Positions 23,851 to 33,927 of a stretch of DNA of 64,000 nucleotides are shown piece by piece. Below the pieces are notes generated by a model. That model saw only the letters and a list, made by a program, of their open reading frames with translations, ran no database searches and was not told the origin of the DNA. The position numbers were made by a program, and so were the translations under genes. Origin of the DNA: Enoplolaimus lenunculus. Taxonomy: Eukaryota > Nematoda > Enoplea > Enoplida > Thoracostomopsidae. The stretch lies in contig JASANG010003630.1 of assembly GCA_030248215.1 (NCBI GenBank), positions 1 to 64,000 on the forward strand. Reading direction: 5' to 3'. How positions within the stretch are numbered: the first letter of the stretch is position 1; each line of letters starts with the position of its first letter.

Positions 23851-24528
23851 TGTTAGCGCCAAAAATGCCCAAAATCTATATGCTTTCTACCTCAGATACC
23901 GAGGCAAGTATTAAGTTTGGGTCATAAATCATCATAGACATTAGAAAAACTCTTCGTTTAGTGTACTGACCTATAAATACGCAAACGAGTTTAACGGTTT
24001 AGTAACACAACGTGGAAAACTACACAATGAAATTCGTCTGAATTCTTGGGTTAGAACATTAGTGTCGACTGTAGTAATGTTATTTTAAAGTATCACAATA
24101 GCTTAGTTTTTAGTTGTAGATGTCCAAATCGCCAAGTATTTATAGTCACTACTGAAACGGGCAGGTCGATGGGAACATTCTGAAAGACCTAATCCAAAAT
24201 TCGGTTCAAATACCAGAAAGGTTTGGCTCGCGCGCGGTGACAGGTGTACCATTCTGACAGAAGTAGCTGGCAGTGTCAGGCATTGTTCTCTGAGTGTAAC
24301 TTTAATGTTGGATATGCCCTATTTGAAAATATTTATAATTGTGAAACATATTTTATGGTTTATTACAAAACGAAATGAACTGTAATATGCTGTTCGCTTC
24401 TCGTTCAAATCTCTCACGGAGTTCCTTCATTGCTTAGCCTTAGTTTTAACATTTTCACACGAAAAATGAGTCTAGCTCTTTTCTCGCTTTGCTCGCGAGT
24501 TTCATGCCACTATTAAACATATTTAGTA

Positions 24529-24891
24529 CTGTAGTGACCCGAATAAAGAGGGGGGGACTGATATTTATTTGGCCTCTTCAAAGCTTGTCCCCCTATTATT
24601 CGGTTACGGACTGTTATTTATTTTTAACCCGCCGTCCTCCGCCGTTCTTTAGTTTGACCTAATGTCCGTTAATCATTTTCTGAATTATTTAATAAAAATT
24701 ATGCGGGTTGTTATTTGGTCCTGCAGTCATTTATGCACTACAATTAGGGGTAATTGACATTTATGGACCGTAATTGGGGTTTAGGGACTCTATCTGCTTA
24801 CGAACTCTTATTAAGGATACGGACTCCTATTGATTGGGACTCAAAATGAGAACCCCTCTTAATTACCGCCCTCTTATTCCTTTCACTACAG
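24529..24891. mobile_element. CTGTAGTGACCC-family MITE, reverse orientation, internally shortened
   Basis: TA-flanked (24527-24528, 24892-24893). Right-end sequence of the family (GGACTGATATTTATTTGGCC) comes first, so it is inverted relative to the copy at 24978. The interior between GTTATTTGGTCCTGCAG and the right part lacks about 80 bp found in other copies. Confidence 0.82.
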
Positions 24892-24977
24892 TATTAAAAT
24901 TGTGTTTGGCTAAATGATTCGGCTATTAAAATGTGGATAATTTGTGGACGGGAGTTCTTTAAAACATACTATAGATA

Positions 24978-25431
24978 CTGTCCCCAATATGACGGGGGTA
25001 ATAATAGGAGTGGGTCCCCATTTTGAGTCTCAATCAATAAGAGTCCATATCCCTAATACCAGTCCGTAAGCGGATAGAGTCCCTGGACCCTAATTAGAGT
25101 CCATAAAGGTCAATTATCCCTAATTACAGTGCATAAATAGCACCAAGTCCAAATAAGTTTAATTCGAAAGTTTAAAGCATACTTGAATTTTGGAAGTACA
25201 TTCCGAAGTATAATTTTGCATTATCGTTCAATGTTTGATAAAAGACAAATAAACGTTTTATTCAACAATTAATTGCTCAACAGATGATTGCAGTATCGGA
25301 CATAACGAATAACGAAAGGTGGCGGAGGGCGGGTTAAAAATAAATAACAGTCCGTAACCGAATAACAAGGGGGGTACCCTCTGGAGAGGCCAAATAATTA
25401 TCAGACCCATTTCTCATTCGGGTCACTATAG
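24978..25431. mobile_element. CTGTAGTGACCC-family MITE, full length
   Basis: 454 bp, TA-flanked, with the family order AGTCC modules, CTTTAAAGCATACTTGAA, AAATAAACGTTTTATTCAAC, AAATAACAGTCCGTAACCG, right end CATTCGGGTCACTATAG. The left terminus is diverged. Confidence 0.82.
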
Positions 25432-25635
25432 TAGCAGCACACAACGCTGTGAAACATATATAGAATTGTTTTTCATGCGAGTCAGTAAAGGCTGTATTCA
25501 CAAACTGGCCCCAGTGCATCACTGATTGATTTAGCGCATACGTTTTTGATCATATAGAACCGGTATGTAAAGCGTATGGGCTTTGAAAATTAACTGTTCC
25601 GATTCCGAAATAAAGTAATTCAGTTCCCCTTTGCA

Positions 25636-25830
25636 CCCTGCAAACAACTAGAGTAAGAAAATTTTGACGCGGGTATACCCGCGGATAAAATAAAATATTT
25701 CAATGCGCGGGTAAACAATAAAATTTTTGCGGGTAAAGCTCGGCGCGGGTAAAAAATCTTTACCCACTTACCCCTCTGTGTGGTGGTCGCCTTTACCCCG
25801 TTCCGCACCTTAAAGGATTGTTTGCAGTCA
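25636..25830. mobile_element. Small palindromic GCGGGTA-rich element
   Basis: Ends GCAAACAA and TTGTTTGC. The interior repeats GCGGGTA (GCGCGGGTAAACAATAAAA, GCGCGGGTAAAAAATC) and holds the palindrome GCGGGTATACCCGC. Probably a hAT-type MITE by its look; the target duplication was not resolved. Confidence 0.45.
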
Positions 25831-26547
25831 CCCCATGAAACTCCACCCCACGAAAACTAAAGTTATATAACAAACAAGCTACATTTTGTCTGAAAACCAA
25901 ATATAGCCACCGCGAGTAAAACAGCTTGAAGCCGTTTCATCTGTTGGTTTGGATAGGTCTTGATATTTAACAGAATTCTAAGTCAGATACTCTCGGTTTT
26001 ACGCTAACGTTCTGTGATTTATGACAAAATCCATTCTAAACTTTTAATGATTGAAAGTTCTTTTAACATGCAGCAAAATTTGAGTCCCTTTCGAAACAAC
26101 TGTTTTTACCGCCATATCGCCGAGGCTAAACTGATTTTCATGCATTGGCAATACTGCAAACAGCTAATGCATTGCATTCTATCGCAAGAATTCAGTCTTT
26201 TTATTTTGTTACAATATATTTCTTCACCTTATTTTCAATATTTTTGCTAAATCTTGGTTAGTTTTTACAATGTTAGCATATGATCAAAGCAAGAATGATT
26301 GTTTGCACAGTTCGTTATGACGACTGTGGTGGAGCAAAACACAGTTTTAATTGTTTTACAACGCTCCTCACGTGTTAAAACTAACCATTGGAAAGTTTTC
26401 ACGTTGTGTTATACTAACCATTTGCACGTTTACTTATGTATAGATCCGTGCTATAAACCAAAGGTGTTGTCTAATGCCTACGATAATTTATGATTCAAAC
26501 TTAAGAAACAGCTAAAAAGTACTATAGACTTCACATTTTTTGAGTGC

Positions 26548-27287
26548 TATTATAAATTTTCTCTCCTCCCGGTCTGAAAACTGACCATTGGTGCGGCCTC
26601 TAGTAATCGAAGCTGCGAGTAATGCTTCAACAGAGGGCGAAAGCTGCAGTCGTATTCTCGGCACAGTGAGTAGCAAGGTGCTGTTGGGTTCAGTTCCTGG
26701 AGCAGTGATGCTAATTCGCTACACAAATGTGCTGCAACAGTACATACGCCCCATTTTGGTTTGACTTAGCACTCAAGTATAGTTGCTAAACTATTATTGA
26801 AGCAATAAAATGGGTTGTTGCAGTTGATCTTATGTTGCGTACATACACTCAACAAAGGTTTTCTATGACTGCTCTCAGGGTTGAACCGGAGGTTAAAAAC
26901 ACCGACAAGAAGATAAAAAATCGTTTGATTTTAGCAAATATATGTAAAACGGTTTTCAAGCATTTTTGTTGTGCTGTATTTTTAAGGAATCCCGACAAAT
27001 AACTCCTAAAATTGTACCAAACCATAAAACCTAGCAGCACCGAAAAATATTTTTGTGTAACTATATAACATTTTACTACCGAAATGCCATACCTCCGGTA
27101 TAAGCCCTAGCGTAGGAGGAGGTAGATTTTCTACCAGAGCCGGTGACAAAGCTGTGGTTATTTACTGAACGGTGAAAAAATTCTAGTTGAGAATTTGCAA
27201 CAAAACTTATCAAAAACGTTCTTCTGATTCATAACACATAATTCTTTGATGATTGCCGCGAGTGAAAACAGAGTCACCGCCCTAGGG
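26548..27287. repeat. Right arm of a large inverted repeat
   Basis: About 740 bp, the reverse complement of 23194-23850 with about 80 bp extra near 26595-26675. The inner edge begins TAAATTTTCTCTCCTCCC and the outer edge ends GAGTCACCGCC. No transposase ORF is recognisable in or between the arms. Confidence 0.8.
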
Positions 27288-27372
27288 CGCTGACAAAAAA
27301 GCATTTCAGCGCTTTTTATGTTGATTTTCATCAAAGATACAATTCTAAAATTCGGTATTTATTATACCAGTA

Positions 27373-27798
27373 CTGTAGTGACCCGGATAAGAGGGGGTAC
27401 CCATTTTGAGTCCTAATCAATTGGAGTCCGTATACCTAATAAGAGTTCGTAAGCGGATAGAGTCCCTAAACCCTAATTAAAGCCCATAAATGTCAATTAT
27501 TCCTAATTATAGCGCATAAATGACTCCAGAACCAAATAAAGGTGAGTTCAAAACTTCGAAGCGTACTTAAGTTTTCAAAGCACGTTCCTAATAACCTTGC
27601 ATTATGGCTAAAGCTTTTGATACAAGGCAAATAAACATTCAATTCAAGGGCTAGTTACAATACCGGATATATGTGTAACGAAGTGTGGCGGAGGACGGGA
27701 TAAAAATAAATAACAGTCCGTAACCGAATAACAGGGGGTTCCCTATGGAGAGGTCAAATAAATATCGGTAACCTTCTTATTCGGGTCACTAACTACAG
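27373..27798. mobile_element. CTGTAGTGACCC-family MITE, full length
   Basis: Starts CTGTAGTGACCCGGATAAG after TA and ends TCGGGTCACTAACTACAG before TA. It is a good reference copy for the uninterrupted GTCCCTAAACCCTAATT motif. Confidence 0.85.
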
Positions 27799-28099
27799 TA
27801 AAGTACTTGACGGTGCGTGTTCGATGCAAAGACTTCGCTGGGTTAATTTTAAGATGACCTAAAAATACGAAGTCATTTTAATACCTATAAATATCGCGCT
27901 AATGTGAAGTTTTTCATATTGGTTTGATATGTTTTAGTTAAGAAATAAAGATTTTGAATCATCATGGAACAATTATGCAAGAATGTGGTGCTTTAATATT
28001 CTGACTGAGGTTTGGATACAGAATTTTTTCGTCAGCTCCAGCTACTTTGGTGGTGAAAATATGCAAATTATTCCAAAGAAAAATTTTAGACAAAAGCAT

Positions 28100-28200
28100 C
28101 TCGGATATCCGGTGGATATCCGGATATATCCGGATACACGTTTCATTTCGGATACATATCCGGATATTTTTCATATCCAGATATCCGTTGCCCATCTATA
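28100..28200. repeat. GGATATCCGGATAT-rich palindromic repeat
   Basis: Repeated (C)GGATATCCGG/ATATCCGGATA words, ending CCGTTGCCCATCTA. Related GGAAACGGATAG words continue to about 28590. It looks like the end of a hAT-type MITE cluster; boundaries are uncertain. Confidence 0.45.
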
Positions 28201-28965
28201 ATTTTAATGCAATTAACATGGTGTAAACGGATAGTAAATATAACGGAAACGAAAACGGATAGTGATCAGAGTAACGGAAACGGAAAACGAATAATTAAGT
28301 ATACAATTTTCAAGATGTTTTATTTTTCTGCCAACAGAATTGAGGTATGCAGATATTCATCGGGCTTTGCAAAATTTTAAAGAAAATGACGGATACAACG
28401 AAAATTTTCAGATTTTGGATGAATTTCGTAAGTATTATTTCATTTCGAACACTCGCAGCATACCTGTTATGAGAAATTACGAGATATATACGTGTTCACA
28501 ACTAAATTTTTGAGCATATAACAGGATTTCTTGTATTTCTATAACGGGAACGGACATCGATTTTTGACGGAAAGGATATCCGGTTTAATCTGGCAATTAA
28601 TAATTTATCTCTTCGAGACTTACTTTTTCAGCAGTTTCAAGCTCAACACCCCAAAATTTCCCATTTTTGTCTTATATGTATATAGGCGGCTGCCCAATTT
28701 CGGACCAATTCCGCACTGCTTCATGGGATCCACTTCCATCGCGCTGAAACTTCGGTCTTCTAACGCTTCCCTATATATAGAGCATAGGTACTACGCAACC
28801 TTTACTGCATAGATTGTATTGTTTTTTGGCTGATTCTTTCTTAAACTTGTTTTCACATGCAAACTCAGAAGATTGAAATTTTAGATCGCCGAACCTTGAT
28901 GGCTCCCAAAATCCCACCATCCTATCGCATGAATTTGAGGCATGGTGGGAGCTGGGATTTTGTGA

Positions 28966-29174
28966 TTTCGGAATATATATGGTCGAAGGTGGGATTTAGG
29001 AATTTCGGGATATGGTCGAAGGTGGGATTTTGGGATATGAGATATAATCGAAGGTGAGAATTTGGGATACGGTCGAACGCTGGATTTTGCGACTTCGGGA
29101 TATGGTCGAAGGTGGAATTTGGGATTTTGGGATATGGTCGAAGGTGAGATTTTGAGATATGGTCGAAGGTGAAA
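28966..29174. repeat. Minisatellite, unit about 27-36 bp
   Basis: Around seven imperfect units of the form GGGATATGGTCGAAGGTG followed by GGATTTTGGGATTTC, varying in length by loss of the second half. The tract abuts the telomere-like satellite that starts at about 29170. Confidence 0.75.
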
Positions 29175-29837
29175 TGCTCCTAAAGCCTAAGCCTAAACCT
29201 AAACCTACTAAGTATAAGCCCAAGGGATATTTAGGATCTAATCCATGTTTAAACGAAAGGTTATTCCTAAAACCTCAGCTTAAGCCAAAGCCTATGCCAT
29301 TTTTACGGCCTAATTTATGCTTAAACGAAAACCCTGCTCCTAAGCCTAAGCCTACATCTAAGTTCATGCGTAAGACTACGGCTAAGTCTATTAAGCCTGA
29401 GATTTAGCCTATGGGCCATTTAAGACTTACTTAATCTGTGTTAGAACCATAGCCTATTCCTAAACCCTCAGCTTCAGCCTATGATTTAAACCAAAGCCTG
29501 TTCTTGAAGCGTCGCCCTAGACCTAAGCTTAAGCTATGCCATTTACGGTCTAATTATGTTTAAACCTAAGCGTACTCGTAAGCCTAAGCACAGTCTTATC
29601 CCATGCCTTAGGTAACCCTAAACCTAAGATTTAGCCCATGGGCCATTTAAGATCTAATCTGTTTAAACCATAGCCTATTGCTAAAGCCTCAGACTAAGAT
29701 TTAGTCCAAGGATCATTTCGAATCTCTGTATAAAACAAAGTTTATTCTTGAAGCATCAGCCTAAACCTAAGGCCATTTACGGTCTAATTTATGTTTAAAC
29801 CAAAGCATGCTCTTAAGCCTAGACCTGCCACTGTAAA

Positions 29838-29970
29838 GAACAGGGGCGGAACAGCATTATAATCATATTCCTAAGCCTAAGCCAAGCAAAAAATTATCAA
29901 AAGCTTAAGCTTACTTACTCTTTTCTAGTCTTACAGAAAAACGTTCCGCCCCTGATATTTACATGGCTCG
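29838..29970. mobile_element. Telomere-hexamer-cored MITE inside the satellite
   Basis: Left end TGTAAAGAACAGGGGCGGAA, right end GTTCCGCCCCTGATATTTAC followed by ATGG, an inverted pair. A short CCTAAGCC core lies between. It is the cleanest small copy of the family in the paramyosin introns. Confidence 0.75.
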
Positions 29971-30039
29971 TCTAAACCTAAGCCCGTGCCTAAGGCTAAG
30001 CCTGAGATTTAGCCCATGAGCCATTTTAGATTTAGCCCA

Positions 30040-30845
30040 TGTTACTTTAAGGGGCGTCCAGGTTTCTGGTGTGTCCATAAAAGAGTAGGTTTAGATTCTA
30101 GATTACATTTTTTGCTTATGCGGGGTTCACGTTATAACCGGGGCAGCTTGGGACCCGTTTTGTCCCTATCAGACTATTGGGTAACATTTTGTCTGCTTAT
30201 AATCCCTATATCGTATTCAAAAATTTGTATTTGTCTGCTATTATCATGTGTGGATCACCTTTTGTACTTCAATATCATATGATATTCGAGGTATTGTCTG
30301 CGAATATCATATGACATACATTCAAATGTCTGTACACTTGAGGCAACATACCCAAATTGTCCTGTTGAATATCATATGACACTAGAATTTGAAATTTGAA
30401 TTTTTGAATTTTGAAGCTGTGATTCTAAGCGATTTTGCGTCGGAAACGATTTGCAGGCGTGTATTTGGTATTTAAAGCACATTTGTGCCGCTGGCTTCCA
30501 ACTTATTCTTCATTTATTAGTACCCAAATGTTACATTGCCCCGCTGAATGTCATATGATATTCGTTGAAATTTTGGAAAATCATATGATATTCGCATAAA
30601 TGTCCCACAGTATCACGTGACATACCGTCCCTTGTACACATTGATCATTTGAGAGCGGTGATTTGTAAGCTAATGTCATATGACATTCGAGTTTTGTCTG
30701 TTTATCCGATATAGAGCCCGAATTTTAACGTTGGTGTCGAATCAGCATGGGACAAACCGTGTCCCGCCTGCCCCGGTTAATGTGAACCCCGCATTAGACT
30801 TAGGAATACGCTTAATCTACTGTTACTTCCCTTAAAGTAACATTG
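30040..30845. mobile_element. TGTTACTTTAAGGG-ended MITE, split by another MITE
   Basis: Ends ATGTTACTTTAAGGG and CCCTTAAAGTAACAT. The left part (GGGGCGTCCAGG...TTCTGGTG) has a sister at 48715-48800. The body is interrupted at 30120-30792. Confidence 0.72.
30120..30792. mobile_element. GCGGGGTTCACGTTATAA foldback MITE, nested
   Basis: 673 bp with inverted ends of about 45 bp (GCGGGGTTCACGTTATAACC and its complement near GGTTAATGTGAACCCCGC). The interior has many TCATATGATATTC/GAATATCATATGA palindromes. A second copy is at 56672-57339. It lies within the 30040-30845 MITE, which itself lies in the satellite: three layers. Confidence 0.82.
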
Positions 30846-30875
30846 GCCTAAGATTTAGTCTGTTTAAACCATAGC

Positions 30876-31298
30876 CAGGGTGCAACTGGAATTCCGGCTC
30901 TGGTTGGAAAATCCGGTATTTTTCAGTATCCGGTTCCGGTAATAAATCCGGTATTTTTTCACCGGAATTTTCCGCTATTTTTGGCATTGATAAGTTTTCT
31001 CATTCGGAAATTATGAAAAATTTTCATATTATACTAACTTATCTTTCTAAAATTGTCTGAGCGTATATTGCCAAAATTTTCAATTAAAGTGTCATACTAT
31101 ATACACCATTTATACGTTTCAAGCAACTGTATTTGTTTCGAGATTTTGGCGTTCTAAACGGTGTGTATACACCATTAATAAAAGCGATTAAAATAGGGGG
31201 AGAAATATATTTTTCGGTAACAAGTATATGTTGTTTTGCGGTTCCGGTATAATTTTTACTTTCCGATTCCGGTATGTTTTAATTCCGGTTGCATCCTG
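30876..31298. mobile_element. CAGGGTGCAACCGGAATT-family MITE
   Basis: Left end CAGGGTGCAACTGGAATTCC, right end AATTCCGGTTGCATCCTG. The interior has repeated TCCGGTATTTTT words near the ends and AT-rich centre. Sisters at 40845-41255 and 42157-42468. Confidence 0.8.
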
Positions 31299-31307
31299 AC
31301 CAGTGAC

Positions 31308-31465
31308 GGCCCATGTATAGAACAGAGCCGGATGGGCTACAATAGAGTCAGTTTAAGCTTTAGACTAATTTTTTTGCTTAGGCTTACGAATAGGCTCATC
31401 CATACGCTTAGGCTTGGGAATGTGTTTAATGCTACTGTTCCGGCCCTGTTCTATACATGGGCCCC
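31308..31465. mobile_element. Telomere-hexamer-cored palindromic MITE
   Basis: Ends GGCCCATGTATAGAACAG(A) and CTGTTCTATACATGGGCC are nearly perfect inverted repeats. The core holds GCTTAGGCTTACGAATAGGC and CGCTTAGGCTTGGG. It shows most clearly that this family carries TTAGGC units between terminal inverted repeats. Confidence 0.83.
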
Positions 31466-31590
31466 AGTGACCATAGCAGATTCCTAATGCCTGTGCCTAT
31501 GTGCCATTTACGGTCCAATGAATGTTTAAACCAAGCCTAAACCTAAGCTTAAGCCTAAGCTGTAGCCTAAGTCAAAACCTACGACTATTA

Positions 31591-31753
31591 CACTGCAAAA
31601 ATGGTGAATCAAATTGACTTTCTCGAAAATAGGCTGTTCAAATTCGATTCACTGAATCGCTCAGTGAGTGGAATTTGACTCTGGCAGAGCCGAATTAGAC
31701 TCAGTTTGTGTTATCATTCCGAGTGTCCATTTGACCAACCATTCTTTACAGTG
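31591..31753. mobile_element. CACTGTAAA-family MITE
   Basis: Begins CACTGCAAAAATGG after TA and ends ATTCTTTACAGTG. The interior repeats GAATCAAATTGACT/AATTTGACTC words, distinct from the AACTCAG interior of the copies at 15885 and 19529 but with like termini. Confidence 0.65.
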
Positions 31754-32658
31754 CAGGCTTAGGCACCTGTGTATATGTAAAGTTTACGCCATATCCTACC
31801 CGTAAACACCTTGTTAAAACATTGCCTATGCTTGAATTTTGTAGAAATTTGAAACCACAAAAACGCGGAATCCGAAAATCCCACCACAAACAAAAGCTTA
31901 CAATTTTTAGCTGAGATGGGGGATTTTGGGATGGCAGTATACATAAGCTGCCCTAAACGGGAACTCCACATACGCTCAAACAAATTATACAAGGAATATA
32001 TTTACTAGAATGAAGAAATACGTGAAGCATAATAGACAGCGGACTTCATCTAATTTTATAGTGCAGTGCATATTGAGCTGTATTTTCAAAAATTAAGCTA
32101 CAACATAAAATATACATTTTAAAGCTAAGAAATGTGTTAAATCTGTAGATTTGGTAACTACACAATAATATGGTATTTGCAAATCTTGACAATAGAAGCA
32201 ATTAAATGATGTCAATGCATATTCATATATATAGTTACTTACAATCATCATCAAAAATACGATCATACTTTTCAAAAAGGCAAAATAAAACAGTTCAGAA
32301 ATATCCGTTTCCGTTATTCCGTAATGTATTCAGCATCTGATCAATCGTCGATCGCAGCGTCATAAAATACCAAGCTATCAAAGCAATGTGCGTAGCCAGG
32401 ATTTTGAAAAGAGGTTCATGCCTTATATAAATTTCGAAGGTAGTTTCTTGAGTTAAACACTGCAAAATGCCTAGGGTTATCTCTAAAAATACCCGCTACG
32501 CCCTTGATCAGAAAATATGTTCAAACGAATCAAGTACAAAATCTGATTCTGCGAAACTGTTGAAAAAAATCAGCAGTCAGCATACCGCTATTGAGAAAAT
32601 ATGTCAACAAAAAAGTACCCTCAACGTAGAAAAAGATTTTAGGAAAAGTACTTTTGTT
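31754..32658. other. Intergenic region downstream of SF1
   Basis: AT-rich. About 31820-31930 holds a short inverted pair (CCCACCACAAAC / GATGGGGGATTTTGGGA). I did not find a clear AATAAA for the minus-strand SF1 transcript close to its stop. Confidence 0.4.
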
Positions 32659-33927
32659 TTACGTTGATGGTGGTGGGGGAGGCGGCGGAGGTACGGGATT
32701 CAGTAGCGCCCCCAATGCCGAGTTACTGTTGCTATCACCTGTTGCGCTTGTTGGTGGAGGTGGCGGCGGTGGAGGCACTCCACCGAGCATAAATCCTTGC
32801 TGAGGATACGTTTGCATATGCATCGGACCGCCACCAAAACCTATTGGTGGAGGTACACCTCCAAACGGCTGCTGTGCAGGACCACCGGTTTTATAACCGA
32901 ATCCACCGGTGCTACCGTCAAATTGCGACAGTGGTGGTGGCGGCGGAGGACCAAGTGGGCCTCCTCTGCCTCCACGATGCGGTGCGTTCGATGGATTTGG
33001 AACCGGCGGCGGAGGAGGCACGCCACCGAACGGCGGAATGCATCCTTCCACATTACTTCCGCCGCCTCTTCCACGTTGACTACCGCCTCGGCCACCCGGA
33101 TCCATGCCACGCCAACTCCGCACTCCGACAGTATTTCCACCGCGTGACGGTTGACTTCCGCGAAACCGGCCACTGCCAAACGGTCCTCCAAAGTTTCCGC
33201 CATCGTCTTCGCTGCCTCTTTCAAAGCCAAATTCAGACTCAGAATAGTCTCGCTGCTGTTGTTGGTAGGGATGCCGCCCTCGGCCACGGCCAAATCCACT
33301 ACCACCATTGCTACAATCATTATAATCTGTACTACTATCACCACTTGGATATCCTGAGCCACTACCACCTCTTCCGCCTCGATATGGAAACCGAGCCTGA
33401 CCCCTATCACCGAACAATGACATTCTGCCGCGGCCTTTATTCATAAACCCGTGAGCCGGTGCAGCATCATCATCTTCTGCCTCGTTATCATAATCTTCCG
33501 AATTTCCCCAATCTCCACGCGCAGGTGGACCTAAAATTTCAACTAGAAGCAAACCAGGAAGGCAGGAAAATACTTTTCACCACAAACATTTCAACGTTCA
33601 AAAGCAAACAATTCCGAACCACTGTTTACACTAAATATGTTAAAGTATTAAATTGCAACCCAATGATTCAATAATACAACAAATTAGCGTATTACCAGCT
33701 CGAAATCCTAGCAATGGTGGCGGCATTCGATTGCCTAGCGGCTGCGAATTTGTTGAATCTGAAGACGGTCCAAAGCCAGCGCGACCATGCTGTACGTTGA
33801 CAACGCTTGACTGTTGTTGTGGAGGCCTTGGCAGCGATGGTGCGCCAACACCATGTTGCGGTCCTCCGCGCCCTACTTTAGGTAGGCCGCCTTGGCCTTG
33901 ACCAAGTTCAGCCATCAATGCCGAGTA
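32659..33927 (-). CDS. SF1 (sfa-1): SF1 exons 11-12: RGG and polyproline tail
   Basis: Exon 33927-33696 starts [14 protein letters not shown]. The terminal exon 33530-32659 has an acidic patch ([12 protein letters not shown]), RGG-type repeats ([23 protein letters not shown]) and polyproline runs up to the stop TAA (32661-32659). The tail is longer than in the human protein by memory. Such tails bind SH3/WW/FBP-type proteins. Confidence 0.93.

Larger units (their letters stand above)
23851..26547. other. Spacer between the large inverted arms
   Basis: 2.7 kb with no recognised protein gene. It contains two CTGTAGTGACCC MITEs (24529-24891 and 24978-25431) and a small palindromic element (25636-25830). 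Remaining sequence is AT-rich and unrecognised. Confidence 0.5.
29170..31590. repeat. Degenerate telomere-like satellite, interrupted by MITEs
   Basis: CCTAAG/TTAGGC hexamer tracts alternate with recurring longer modules: GATTTAGCCCATGGGCCATT, TTTAAACCATAGCCTATTCC and GCCATTTACGGTCTAATT. These give a higher-order unit of roughly 130-250 bp. The array is broken by insertions at 29838-29970, 30040-30845, 30876-31298 and 31308-31465, and resumes in register after them (for example ATAGCC before 30876 and ATTCCTAATGCC after 31465). Confidence 0.78.

Noticed and set aside
23194-27287. Long inverted arms as the ends of a capsid-bearing large DNA element
   Set aside because: The spacer is only 2.7 kb and shows no matching genes; nothing supports that reading.
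32844-33446. Plus-strand 200-codon and related open frames
   Set aside because: Antisense to the RGG/Pro exon of SF1; codon composition explains the openness, and there are no domains.
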